Shown piece after piece: positions 28,500 through 37,590 of a stretch of 64,000 bases of DNA. The notes under the pieces were generated by a model. It did no database searches and had not been told where the DNA came from. It saw only the letters and a program-made list of their open reading frames with translations. Where the stretch lies: the NCBI GenBank assembly GCA_045542415.1, contig JAZQKZ010000003.1, forward strand, positions 14,267 to 78,266, written 5' to 3'. This DNA is from UMGS1958 sp045542415. GTDB taxonomy: Bacteria > Bacillota > Clostridia > UBA1381. The stretch's first letter is position 1; each line of letters opens with the position of its first letter. The translations under genes and the position numbers were made by a program.

Positions 28500-31100
28500 A
28501 TGAAAAAGAGATCAAAGTTTATTGCGGCATTCATTTCAGTAGTAATGATGATCGCATCATTAATGATACAGATGCCTGTATCAGCAGCAAGCTACGAGTA
28601 TCCGGCACAGCTTGTAAGAATTTCAACAAGTGACAATTCAAGAAATATTAACATTTCATCGACGGGAGATGGTTCAGCGCTTAATACATGGACGACAAAC
28701 GGTGCGCAGAACGAAAACTGGAGATTTGATTACAAGAATGGATTATTTAAGCTGGTAAATCAGGGAACAGGCTATGTACTTACACCGGAGGGTGGTTCAC
28801 CTACAAGCGGTGCTAAGTGTGTAATAGCAGGTGACAGCGATAAGAATTATCAGTATTGGGTAGTAACAGCAGTTTCAAATGATTCACTCGGAAACGGACT
28901 TTACTATAAGATTACAAACTATGAAAACCAGTCATTGGCGCTTACATACAACTCAAGCAGCAATACAATTACATTAAGCTCATACACAGGAGCATCAAAC
29001 CAGAAGTTCTTGCTTAACAGTGCAGGTCTTACAGGCTTTGCGGGCTATGCAACAACTCCGGACGGTAATGTAAAGGCTTCAACAATCGGTGGTTTACTTG
29101 GTGAAACAGTATATGTCGACACATATGACGAGCTTAAGACTGCTTGTAGCGATTCAACACCGAGAACAATCGTAATCACAAGCGATATTTCAAAGACAGG
29201 TTCATATACAACATCCAGCAATGGAAGATATGTGTTCACTGATGCCAGACTCTATATTTACCCGAATAAGACAATCATCGGTAGCTACAGCGGAAACTCA
29301 TTATACAATGTATTATTCCGTACATACCAGGGTAACTGGGGACAGGGAAACAACATCATTATCAAGAACATTGAGATTTCACACGATAAGGAATTAAACA
29401 GCGATAACATCTGGGAATTCTCATACGGCTGGAACTTCTGGATTGACCACTGTACATTCGTAGGTCACTCAGCTGTAAATACAGCATCAACAGGTTTGGA
29501 TGACTGGGATAAGTTCTTAAGCTTCTCAGGAACAACTGATTATGTAACAATTTCAGACAATAAGTTCGGATTACATGAGTATGCAGTATTAATGGGATAT
29601 CCGGCAGATACACAGGATACATACAACACATACAACGGTCAGCCGTGTGTAACACTCGCAAACAACTACTATAAGGATGCTGTTACAAGAGCACCGGGCT
29701 TAATGAGATATGGTTACTTCCACTCATTAAACAACTATGTTCTTAACTTTGATATGGGTTACACAATCTATACAGCAGCAAAGTTATATTCAGAGAAGAA
29801 CTACTATGATGGCGGAACAGGTAAGGGTTCGGTTGTAAATGATACAACATCATCATCGGATATTTCATCTACATATCCGGGTGTATATACAGACAGCGGT
29901 TCAACACTTGTAAATTCAAACTATTCACTTACATCAAGTAATTCAAAGGCTTGCTCATGGAGACCGAGTACAAACTATACATATACTGCAATGACAGCAA
30001 GCGAGGCTAAGAGCTACTGTACATCATACAGCGGTTCACAGACATCAAGAAGCAATATGAAATATGCAGCATTTGCTGCAACGGGTGTACCGAGTGCAAG
30101 CTATATTACAACATCTTCATCAAGCTCAAGCAGCTCAAGCTCATCAAGTTCATCATCAAGCAGCAGCTCATCATCAAGCTCATCAACAACATACAGCTGT
30201 GATTTATCAGACGGTATCTATGTAATCAAGAACGTCAACAGCGGACTTTGCCTTGATGTAGCAGGCGCATCGGCTTCAAACGGAGCAAATGTACAGCAGT
30301 GGGGCTATGGTGGCGGAAACTGGCAGCAGTGGAAGCTTGTAGCAAACAGTGACGGAAGTTACAAGATCTATTCACAAGTAGGCGATGGAAACACATATTT
30401 ACTTGACCTTGCAGACGGAAGTACAGCAAGTGGTACAAATATCCAGATCTGGCAGAACACAAGCAGTGACGCTCAGAATTTCATAATCAGCAAGAATTCA
30501 GACGGAACATATGCAATTCTTACAAAGTCAACAAGTGGTAAGTCAGGACTTGACGTTGCATCAGGTTCAAAGTCGAGCGGAGCAAACGTACAGCAGTGGG
30601 GCTACAGTGGTGGTGCTTGGCAGAAGTGGACATTCGAAAAGGTTGACGGAATCGTTGACGGCGGAATTTATGTAATCAAGAATGCAAACAGCGGTCTTGC
30701 ACTTGACGTAGCAGGAGCAGCAGCTGCAAACGGAACAAACGTACAGCAGTGGGGCTATGGCGGCGGCAACTGGCAGAAATGGAAGCTCGTTTCAAACGGT
30801 GACGGAAGTTACAAGATTTATTCACAGTTAGGTGATGGCAATACATACTTACTTGACGTTGCAGACGGAAGCACAGGAAGCGGAACAAATATCCGTATCT
30901 GGCAGAACACAAGCAGTGATGCTCAGAGCTTCATCCTCCAGGAAAATTCAGACGGAACATATGCAATTCTGACAAAGGTAACAAGCGGAAAGTCAGGACT
31001 CGACGTTGCATCAGGTTCAAAGTCAAGCGGAGCAAATATACAGCAGTGGGGCTACAGCGGCGGTGCTTGGCAGAATTGGATACTTGAATATGTAGGATAA
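28500..31100 (+). CDS. Secreted pectate lyase, PL1, with three ricin-type lectin domains
   Basis: 866 residues. The signal peptide spans about 1-30 (cut near VSA-AS). A ricin B-like trefoil (about 35-160) precedes the PL1 right-handed beta-helix (about 170-520). Family motifs are NIIIKNIEISHD, the calcium-site WNFWIDHC at 311-318 and RAPGLMRYGYFH at 397-408, which holds the catalytic arginine region. A pure serine linker (539-562) leads to two tandem C-terminal CBM13/ricin-type trefoils (about 567-715 and 720-865) rich in QQW and QNTSSDAQ repeats. It cleaves homogalacturonan outside the cell while the lectin modules hold polysaccharide. It has its own terminator. A close paralogue follows. 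Confidence 0.93.
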   Translation: MKKRSKFIAAFISVVMMIASLMIQMPVSAASYEYPAQLVRISTSDNSRNINISSTGDGSALNTWTTNGAQNENWRFDYKNGLFKLVNQGTGYVLTPEGGSPTSGAKCVIAGDSDKNYQYWVVTAVSNDSLGNGLYYKITNYENQSLALTYNSSSNTITLSSYTGASNQKFLLNSAGLTGFAGYATTPDGNVKASTIGGLLGETVYVDTYDELKTACSDSTPRTIVITSDISKTGSYTTSSNGRYVFTDARLYIYPNKTIIGSYSGNSLYNVLFRTYQGNWGQGNNIIIKNIEISHDKELNSDNIWEFSYGWNFWIDHCTFVGHSAVNTASTGLDDWDKFLSFSGTTDYVTISDNKFGLHEYAVLMGYPADTQDTYNTYNGQPCVTLANNYYKDAVTRAPGLMRYGYFHSLNNYVLNFDMGYTIYTAAKLYSEKNYYDGGTGKGSVVNDTTSSSDISSTYPGVYTDSGSTLVNSNYSLTSSNSKACSWRPSTNYTYTAMTASEAKSYCTSYSGSQTSRSNMKYAAFAATGVPSASYITTSSSSSSSSSSSSSSSSSSSSSSSSTTYSCDLSDGIYVIKNVNSGLCLDVAGASASNGANVQQWGYGGGNWQQWKLVANSDGSYKIYSQVGDGNTYLLDLADGSTASGTNIQIWQNTSSDAQNFIISKNSDGTYAILTKSTSGKSGLDVASGSKSSGANVQQWGYSGGAWQKWTFEKVDGIVDGGIYVIKNANSGLALDVAGAAAANGTNVQQWGYGGGNWQKWKLVSNGDGSYKIYSQLGDGNTYLLDVADGSTGSGTNIRIWQNTSSDAQSFILQENSDGTYAILTKVTSGKSGLDVASGSKSSGANIQQWGYSGGAWQNWILEYVG
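30114..30185 (+). repeat. 24-codon poly-serine linker
   Basis: An uninterrupted run of TCA, AGC, TCT and AGT codons encodes residues 539-562 between the catalytic and lectin domains. The paralogue has a shorter serine run at the matching place (about 33222-33281). Such runs are prone to length change by slippage. Confidence 0.9.
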
Positions 31101-31113
31101 ACATTAATATGAT

Positions 31114-31153
31114 AAAATAGTGCAGGTGATGTAAAAATCACCTGCACTATTTT
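31114..31153 (+). terminator. Terminator of the first pectate lyase
   Basis: A 17-bp perfect stem (31114-31130 with 31137-31153), loop GTAAAA, followed by Ts. Confidence 0.93.
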
Positions 31154-31377
31154 TTGTTGTTAATAAAACACAGCAATGGAAAAATAACAGTAATCCAATA
31201 CGGATAATTTTACGAACATAGGATTTTTTTGCCATAGTCCATAAAAACAAATCATATATTATTGATATAAAACATTGTTTGCTGTGATGAAAATGTCGGT
31301 TTTATCCTGAAATGACATAATTTATCGGCAAAAAAACAAGGATTTATTGTGTTTTTGGTAAAAATAGTAAAAAAATA

Positions 31378-31406
31378 TTGACAATAAAGAAAAAAGATGA
31401 TATATT
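31378..31406 (+). promoter_or_regulatory. Promoter of the second pectate lyase
   Basis: TTGACA at 31378-31383, a 17-base spacer, TATATT at 31401-31406 with TGA before it (extended -10). It leaves a leader of about 185 bases to ATG 31600, far longer than other leaders in this window. Confidence 0.85.
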
Positions 31407-31435
31407 ATCACCATAAAGAACAGATTGCATGAATA

Positions 31436-31470
31436 TGTGCAAAATTAACAAGCAAATTTGTGCAAAATGA
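31436..31470 (+). repeat. Direct repeat in the pectate lyase leader
   Basis: TGTGCAAAATTA (31436-31447) and TGTGCAAAATGA (31459-31470) are spaced 23 bases start to start, about two helical turns, just downstream of the promoter. The arrangement fits a protein-binding site, but this is only suggestive. Confidence 0.4.
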
Positions 31471-31492
31471 CAAAAAGTAAAGAGAGAATTTT

Positions 31493-31594
31493 ATGAAAAA
31501 GGAGGAGAGAATACTAAATAACGCGAATTGTAAAATGGAAACGAGATCAGACAGGACGGAAAGAATAAGATCTAAAATCAGAAAAGGAGATTGA
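31493..31594 (+). CDS. Possible 33-residue upstream reading frame
   Basis: ATG 31493 opens a 33-codon frame, rich in Lys, Arg and Glu, that stops with TGA at 31592-31594, just before the pectate lyase start at ATG 31600. An AGAGAG sequence precedes the ATG at a usable distance. Its 3' end contains the AAAGGAGA site of the main gene, so its translation would affect access to that site. It could also be chance. Confidence 0.25.
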   Translation: MKKEERILNNANCKMETRSDRTERIRSKIRKGD

Positions 31595-31599
31595 TTGAA

Positions 31600-34209
31600 A
31601 TGAGAAAAGGATTCAGAGTAATAGCCGCATTTATTGCGACTGTAATGACAATTGCATCATTGATGATTCAGCTGCCGATGACAGCTTCAGCAGCAAGTGT
31701 TGACTATCCGGCACAGCTGGCAAGAATTTCAATAAGCGACAATTCAAGAAATATAAATATTTCTTCAACAGGAAACGGTTCAGCACTCAACACATGGACA
31801 ACAAACGGTGCACAGAACGAAAACTGGAGATTTGACTATAAGAACGGATTATTCAAGATTGTAAACCAGGGAACAGGCTATGCAATGACACCGTCAGGTG
31901 GTTCGCCGACAAGCGGTGCATCGGTAGTTATTGCAGGAGACGAGGATAAAAATTATCAGTATTGGGTAGTATCGGCTGTTTCAACTGATTCACTCGGAAA
32001 CGGACTTTACTATAAGATTACAAACTATGAAGACCAGTCATTGGCTCTTACATACAACTCAAGCAGCAATACAATTACATTAAGCTCATACACAGGAGCA
32101 TCAAACCAGAAGTTCTTGCTTAACAGTGCAGGTCTTACAGGCTTTGCAGGTTATGCAACAACTCCGGACGGTAATGTAAAGGCTTCAACAATCGGTGGCT
32201 TACTTGGTGAAACAGTATATGTTGATACATTTGACGAGCTGAAGAGTGCTTGTAGCGATTCAACACCGAGAACGATCGTAATTTCGGGTGACATTTCAAA
32301 GACAGGTACATACACAGCTGACAGCAACGGCAGATACCGTTTCAGTGATGCAAGAATTTATATGTATCCGAACAAGACAATTATTGGTAGCTACAGTGCC
32401 AATTCATTATACAATGTATATTTCCAGACTTATGAGGGTAATTATGGTCAGGGAAATAACATTATTTTAAGAAATATTGAAATTTCACACGATAAGGAAT
32501 TAAACAACGACAATATATGGGAGTTTGCATATGGTTGGAACTTCTGGGTTGACCATTGTACATTTGTAGGTCATTCATCAGTTAACGGTGCATCAACAGG
32601 CACAGATGACTGGGATAAGTTCTTGAACTTCAAGGGAACATCAGACTATGTAACAATTTCAGACTGTGAGTTCGGCTTACACGAGTATGGTGTATTATTA
32701 GGATATCCGACAGATACACAGGAAACATATAATACATACAACGGTCAGCCGTGTGTAACACTCGCAAACAACTATTTCAATAATACAATCACAAGAGCAC
32801 CGGGCTTAATGAGATATGGTTACTTCCATGCATTAAACAACTACGTTTATAAGTTCGATATGGGTTACACAATCTATACAGCTTGTAAGCTGTACTCAGA
32901 GAGCAACTACTATGACGGTGGTGGATACAAGGGTTCAGTTGTAAATGACTCAACATCTTCATCGGATATTTCATCAACATATCCGGGTGTATATACAGAC
33001 AGCGGTTCAACACTTGTAAATTCAAATTATTCGCTTACAGCAAGCAATGCAAAGGCATGCTCATGGAGACCGAGTTCAAACTATAGCTATACAGCAAAGT
33101 CAGCAAGCGATGCTAAGAGCTACTGTACATCATACAGCGGTTCACAGACATCAAGAAGCAATATGACATATGCGGCTTTTGCTTCAACAGGCGTGCCGAG
33201 TGCAACATATTCAACATCAGGTTCAAGCAGTTCATCAAGCTCAAGCAGCAGTTCATCAAGCAGCAGCTCATCATCAACAGTATCACCGTCAACAACAGTT
33301 GCGGGTTTAGCAGACGGCGTTTACATGATTAAGAATGTAAACTCAGGTCTTTACCTTGACGTAGCAGACGGTGTAGCTGCAAACGGAACAAATGTACAGC
33401 AGTGGGCAGGTACATATCCGGGTGCAAGCTATAACACATGGAAGCTTGTAAATCAGGGCAATGGCTATTATACAATCTACTCAATGGTAGGCGGCGGCAG
33501 TGCGTATGCGCTTGACGTAACAGCAAATAAGGCTGATAACAATACTAATATTGAGATTTATACAAGCAAGGGCAATACAGCTCAGACATTCAAGATTGTT
33601 AAGAATACAGACGGAACATATACTATTCTTACAAAGTCATCAGGTTGTGCATCAGCAATTGATGTTGCATCAAAGTCGAAGTCAAACGGCGGAAATGTAA
33701 TTCAGTACGCGTACAACGGTGGAAACAATCAGAAGTGGACATTTGAAGCAGTAGAGAAGATTGTTGACGGCGGTATCTATGTAATCAAGAACGCAAACAG
33801 CGGACTCGCACTTGACGTAGCAGGTGCAAAGGCTGCAAACGGAACTAATGTATTACAATATACATATGGTGGCAAGAATAATCAGAAGTGGAAGTTAGTT
33901 AAGAACAGCGACGGAAGCTATAAGATTTACTCACAGTTAGGTGATGGAAACACATACTTGCTTGACCTTGCAAACGGTTCAACAGCAAGCGGAACAAATA
34001 TCCAGATTTGGCAGAATACAAGCAGTGATGCTCAGAGCTTCATTCTTCAGGAGAATTCGGACGGAACATATGCAATTCTTACAAAGTCAACTAACGGTGC
34101 ATCAGGACTTGATGTAGCAGGTGGCTCAACATCAAATGGTGCAAACGTACAGCAGTGGGGCTACAGCGGCGGTGCTTGGCAGAACTGGACACTTGAATAT
34201 GTAGGTTAA
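31600..34209 (+). CDS. Secreted pectate lyase, PL1, paralogue with ricin-type lectin domains
   Basis: 869 residues from ATG 31600 (AAAGGAGA upstream; a TTG at 31591 lies too close to that site). It has the same design as the previous gene: signal peptide ending near ASA-AS, N-terminal ricin-like trefoil, PL1 domain with WNFWVDHC at 313-320 and RAPGLMRYGYFH starting at 399, a serine linker, and two C-terminal ricin-type domains. The first C-terminal trefoil has diverged (AGTYPGASYNTWK), while the N-terminal region is almost identical at DNA level. It is a tandem duplicate, possibly kept similar by gene conversion, with altered lectin specificity possible. Confidence 0.93.
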   Translation: MRKGFRVIAAFIATVMTIASLMIQLPMTASAASVDYPAQLARISISDNSRNINISSTGNGSALNTWTTNGAQNENWRFDYKNGLFKIVNQGTGYAMTPSGGSPTSGASVVIAGDEDKNYQYWVVSAVSTDSLGNGLYYKITNYEDQSLALTYNSSSNTITLSSYTGASNQKFLLNSAGLTGFAGYATTPDGNVKASTIGGLLGETVYVDTFDELKSACSDSTPRTIVISGDISKTGTYTADSNGRYRFSDARIYMYPNKTIIGSYSANSLYNVYFQTYEGNYGQGNNIILRNIEISHDKELNNDNIWEFAYGWNFWVDHCTFVGHSSVNGASTGTDDWDKFLNFKGTSDYVTISDCEFGLHEYGVLLGYPTDTQETYNTYNGQPCVTLANNYFNNTITRAPGLMRYGYFHALNNYVYKFDMGYTIYTACKLYSESNYYDGGGYKGSVVNDSTSSSDISSTYPGVYTDSGSTLVNSNYSLTASNAKACSWRPSSNYSYTAKSASDAKSYCTSYSGSQTSRSNMTYAAFASTGVPSATYSTSGSSSSSSSSSSSSSSSSSSTVSPSTTVAGLADGVYMIKNVNSGLYLDVADGVAANGTNVQQWAGTYPGASYNTWKLVNQGNGYYTIYSMVGGGSAYALDVTANKADNNTNIEIYTSKGNTAQTFKIVKNTDGTYTILTKSSGCASAIDVASKSKSNGGNVIQYAYNGGNNQKWTFEAVEKIVDGGIYVIKNANSGLALDVAGAKAANGTNVLQYTYGGKNNQKWKLVKNSDGSYKIYSQLGDGNTYLLDLANGSTASGTNIQIWQNTSSDAQSFILQENSDGTYAILTKSTNGASGLDVAGGSTSNGANVQQWGYSGGAWQNWTLEYVG

Positions 34210-34216
34210 TAACGGG

Positions 34217-34249
34217 AACAGTGCAGATTTTAGTCTGCACTGTTTTTTT
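34217..34249 (+). terminator. Terminator of the second pectate lyase
   Basis: AACAGTGCAGA (34217-34227) pairs with TCTGCACTGTT (34234-34244), then a T-run. Confidence 0.92.
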
Positions 34250-34279
34250 GGGGGGAAATAAAAAATATAGCAATAAAAT

Positions 34280-34302
34280 ACGGGGCGTGTAAAACGCCCC
34301 GT
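34280..34302 (-). terminator. Terminator of the GLUG-repeat gene
   Basis: ACGGGGCGT and ACGCCCCGT form a 9-bp G+C-rich stem. On the minus strand it is followed by ATTTTATT. It lies 5 bases beyond the stop of the minus-strand gene. Confidence 0.8.
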
Positions 34303-34307
34303 GAAGC

Positions 34308-36932
34308 TTATTCAAAATAATATGTAAGAATACCCTCTTCTACTGAAGAAAGACTACGCATGCCGTTTTCTTCATCCCATGTGAATGCCTTATAGCTGAA
34401 AGGAAGTCCCTTGGAGGCTACCCATTCACCTGTGTTCCACCATTCGTCGAGATCCCAGTATGAGTATGAATATTCTAAAGCGAAATCTGCTCTTGTTGCT
34501 GTTGAATTGATGTTCTCTTCTGTACATACAGCGGAAACAGTTCCGCAGAATCGGTTGTCGATATCATACAATGCCACATACACTTTTTGTCCCACTCCGG
34601 GATTCTCAAGAGAAACGTTGAAATGCATTTTTGTTTCTGTGATTTCTCTGACGCTGTTTATAGCATTTGAATTTACTGTATGCTGCAGAACAGGACCGTT
34701 CGGAGTCATAGCCCATACAGAAGTAAAGTTCAACTCTGCAAAGGTTGAGCGAAGGGCTGCACTCTCGTTCGTTACAGCGGTAATTCCCTCTACAGATTCT
34801 ACTTTTGAAACGTCTGTGTTGAGGTATGAGCGCGTGGTTGCATACTTAGCCGTCTCGGCAATTGAAATTGGATGGCTGACTTCTCCTAACATTTCAGGAG
34901 TAAAGTAAGACATGTTTATTGTGTTGTCTGAATTTGAATATTCATATACAGCACCTGCATTTGAGGTGCTTGTTAAATATGCACTGACCATACAATTTTC
35001 AATAGCTGTTGAACCTGCACGTCCTGCAATACCACCTGCACCGACAGCACCTGATATGTTGGCTCCCTCGAGAACATCGGTCTTAATGGCAGCCGAACGC
35101 TGAATTATGATGTTATATGCATCACCGACAATACCACCGCCGATATTTGTACACTTTATATGCTTTTCAGAAGTACACTTAGAAATAAATCCCTCGCCGT
35201 CACCGGTGATTATTGATTTCTCGTTATTAAGCTCAGCACGTCCGGCAATACCTCCCGCATAGGAAAGTGGACCTGATACTAACGCACTGCCCCTGCCGAT
35301 ACAACGACGTAGTCTGCCATATGCCTCGCCGGAAATACCGCCGTAGTAAATAAGTGCGGTGGGGGAATCTGACCTTATGGATGCATTATTCGATGAAGTA
35401 ATGCAGTCGCTTACAGTGTTATAAGAAACACCTGCAATACCTCCGGCACTTACTGATACGCTTGTTACTATATTAAGCTTCACATCCGAGCTACAGCTGT
35501 CTGTTACGCCGTATGTCACGCCCGAAATTCCTCCTGCACATATTCTGTGCAGTGATGATGTAACATTGACTGTACCGTGTGATTCGCAATCGGTAACAGT
35601 TACGGCTGCATTTTTACACATTCCCACAATACCACCGATATTACGCTTTATTGCTGCATCAACTGTGATATCGGATTCATTTAAAAGACAGTCTGTAATA
35701 ATTGCCTCAGAAATGATTTCACCGTCTTCGGTAAGTTCTCCGGCACTTATACCGGCAATGCCTCCTATATTCAGCTGTGAATTATCGTCATTATTAGATA
35801 TGCTTAAAGATATATTCTCTGAATGCGCACTATATTCAATTATTCCTTTGTTGTATCCGACAATACCTCCGACATTTGCATAGTTATCATCATATACTGA
35901 TACTTGCTTGGTGATTAAAAAATTACCTGTTGCTGATGAACCGGAAATCGAGCCTGAGTTTCCGCCTGCGACAGCACCTGCTGACGGATTTGCGGAAGAA
36001 ACCGAAATTTTACCCGAAGCCTCTGTTGCGGTAGAACGGTTTGGAGGCCAGTCAAGATTTATTCCTGAATCAATCCAGATACCGCCAAGCTTACCTGTAT
36101 TAAAGCCGGCAATACCGCCGACATATGCTTCATCTGTGCCGTTGGAATTATCGCTTTGTACGGATATGTCAGCTTCGCTTATATTTCTGTACAGCTCACC
36201 GCCGCTGTTCATACCGACAATGCCGCCGACATAATATGCTTCACCGTACGAATTGCTTACAGTCAGCGAGCCTTTTACAATGCAGTCCTCAATCACACCG
36301 ACATAATCCTTGGTATTGTAATCAAAATTTCTTGCATCGAGTGAACCGGCAAGAATACCGATACCATTTTTAGTGCTGTTACTTCCTGACGGTGTGACAT
36401 GTCTTGAGGTTGTAATGCCGCCATCAGTTGTTTCCACACCCAAATTTGAAATAGTACCGATTACACATCCGAACAGACCGCCATGAGTATATGAGGAGGC
36501 ATCAAAGGTAAAATTGTAAACTGAAAATCCGTTACCGTTAACCGTGCCTGCAAACGGAGTCTCGTAGCTGCATCCGATGGGAGTCCAGTTAAAACCGTTA
36601 AGGTTAATATCCGCTTCAATCGAAATCACGCAATCCGACATACCGCCTTTGTCCGGTGTGTTCACCTGTTCGGCAATCCATGCCAGCTGTGCACCGTTAT
36701 AAATATGATATACTCCGTCAACCTCTTCCACAGGAGCAATTGTAGTTCCGTCCCAGGGAAGAGAGTCTCCTAATAAAAGAGCTTCTTCATGATATATGCT
36801 GTCATCAACAAAGTTGACATTAAAAATACTGTCAACAAATTCAACGCATTCATCATCAAAATCCTCAGCAAAGGTATTTGCAGGATAAGATGCAAGCAGA
36901 GCTGTGATAATTAAGAATAATTTTAATTTCAT
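34308..36932 (-). CDS. Secreted GLUG-motif repeat protein
   Basis: 874 residues with a signal peptide (1-22, cut near TFA-ED). From about residue 80 to 690 it holds at least a dozen repeats with a core GGI(V/A)G, spaced 30-60 residues (GGIVGMNSGGE, GGIAGFNTGKL, GGIVGYNKGIIE, AGGISGVTYG and others). These resemble the GLUG motif of IgA-protease-like and adhesin proteins, which fold as a parallel beta-helix. The last 130 residues form a distinct beta-domain. There is no anchor or catalytic motif. It is likely a secreted or surface protein for adhesion or glycan contact; function unproven. It has its own promoter and terminator. Confidence 0.75.
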   Translation of the reverse strand: MKLKLFLIITALLASYPANTFAEDFDDECVEFVDSIFNVNFVDDSIYHEEALLLGDSLPWDGTTIAPVEEVDGVYHIYNGAQLAWIAEQVNTPDKGGMSDCVISIEADINLNGFNWTPIGCSYETPFAGTVNGNGFSVYNFTFDASSYTHGGLFGCVIGTISNLGVETTDGGITTSRHVTPSGSNSTKNGIGILAGSLDARNFDYNTKDYVGVIEDCIVKGSLTVSNSYGEAYYVGGIVGMNSGGELYRNISEADISVQSDNSNGTDEAYVGGIAGFNTGKLGGIWIDSGINLDWPPNRSTATEASGKISVSSANPSAGAVAGGNSGSISGSSATGNFLITKQVSVYDDNYANVGGIVGYNKGIIEYSAHSENISLSISNNDDNSQLNIGGIAGISAGELTEDGEIISEAIITDCLLNESDITVDAAIKRNIGGIVGMCKNAAVTVTDCESHGTVNVTSSLHRICAGGISGVTYGVTDSCSSDVKLNIVTSVSVSAGGIAGVSYNTVSDCITSSNNASIRSDSPTALIYYGGISGEAYGRLRRCIGRGSALVSGPLSYAGGIAGRAELNNEKSIITGDGEGFISKCTSEKHIKCTNIGGGIVGDAYNIIIQRSAAIKTDVLEGANISGAVGAGGIAGRAGSTAIENCMVSAYLTSTSNAGAVYEYSNSDNTINMSYFTPEMLGEVSHPISIAETAKYATTRSYLNTDVSKVESVEGITAVTNESAALRSTFAELNFTSVWAMTPNGPVLQHTVNSNAINSVREITETKMHFNVSLENPGVGQKVYVALYDIDNRFCGTVSAVCTEENINSTATRADFALEYSYSYWDLDEWWNTGEWVASKGLPFSYKAFTWDEENGMRSLSSVEEGILTYYFE

Positions 36933-36964
36933 GATAAATCACTCCGAACATTATAATTATTTAA

Positions 36965-36993
36965 ATTATATCATAAACGGTAAAAAATAGCAA
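36965..36993 (-). promoter_or_regulatory. Promoter of the GLUG-repeat gene
   Basis: On the minus strand: TTGCTA (36993-36988), a 17-base spacer, TATAAT (36970-36965) with TGA before it. A GGAG site then precedes ATG 36932. Confidence 0.82.
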
Positions 36994-37060
36994 GGATTTT
37001 TGGTGTTCTGTAAAAGAATTGTTATGGACAGGGAGGAGATAAAATAATATATCATAAATA

Positions 37061-37089
37061 TTGACAATTAATTGGATTTATGATATAAT
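37061..37089 (+). promoter_or_regulatory. Promoter of yajC
   Basis: TTGACA at 37061-37066, a 17-base spacer, TATAAT at 37084-37089, extended by TGA. It is divergent from the GLUG-gene promoter. Confidence 0.9.
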
Positions 37090-37128
37090 TGTAATGTTAG
37101 CATAATTTGATTATAAGGAGAAAAAACA

Positions 37129-37527
37129 ATGAACATTTTAGATTTAGTAACAATTCCGGGTGCAACAGTTGCATACGCGGAAGAGGCAGCAACTACACAG
37201 GTTGTAGCAGAGGGACCGCAGGGTGAGGTAAGCCCGGTTATGTCAGGTATCGTAACATTCCTTCCGATGATTTTCGTTATCGTATTACTTTACTTTATGA
37301 TGATCAGACCGCAGAAGAAGCGTGAAAAGGAAATGAAGGATATGATTAACGCCTTAAAGGTAGGCGATAAGGTAGTTACAATCGGCGGTATCTGTGGTAA
37401 GGTAACAAAGATTAAGGATGAATTTGTAATCCTTGAGACAGGTAATGTAGGCACACCGACAGAGAAGTCATATATCAAGATGGAGCGTGACAGCATAAAG
37501 TCTGTTGAAAAGAAAGAAACAGTATAA
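37129..37527 (+). CDS. yajC: Preprotein translocase accessory subunit YajC
   Basis: 132 residues: an unusually long Ala/Glu-rich extracytoplasmic start (about 45 residues), one membrane helix (about 46-60) ending in the hallmark MMIRPQKKREKEM, then the cytoplasmic beta-domain with LKVGDKVVTIGGICGKV. It associates with SecDF-YidC at the translocon. AAGGAG precedes ATG 37129. Confidence 0.93.
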   Translation: MNILDLVTIPGATVAYAEEAATTQVVAEGPQGEVSPVMSGIVTFLPMIFVIVLLYFMMIRPQKKREKEMKDMINALKVGDKVVTIGGICGKVTKIKDEFVILETGNVGTPTEKSYIKMERDSIKSVEKKETV

Positions 37528-37544
37528 TTCAGTAATAAAAAAAT

Positions 37545-37590
37545 AACCTTCGCAATATACTTTTAGTAAGTATATTACGGAGGTTTTTTT
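37545..37590 (+). terminator. Terminator hairpin whose 3' arm contains the next gene's ribosome-binding site
   Basis: An 18-pair stem (37545-37562 with 37568-37585; one C-A mismatch, one G-U pair), loop TTAGT, then a T-run to 37590. GGAGG at 37579-37583 lies wholly in the 3' arm, and ATG 37591 follows the T-run directly. The hairpin therefore can both end yajC transcripts and hide the Shine-Dalgarno of the next gene. Confidence 0.8.

Larger units (their letters stand above)
31101..31599. other. Long non-coding region before the second pectate lyase
   Basis: About 500 bases holding the terminator of the first lyase (31114-31153), A+T-rich sequence with GGCAAAAAAACAAGG (31327-31341), a strong promoter (31378-31406), a direct repeat (31436-31470) and a possible 33-residue leader reading frame (31493-31594). 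Nothing else recognised. Confidence 0.7.

Noticed and set aside
30114..30185. Short repeats resembling a CRISPR or VNTR
   Set aside because: It is a poly-serine linker in frame within a gene; there are no spacers.
35566..36373. Several plus-strand open frames inside the GLUG-repeat gene
   Set aside because: They are opposite a secreted repeat protein; repeats in the coding strand create open antisense frames. No start sites or families seen.
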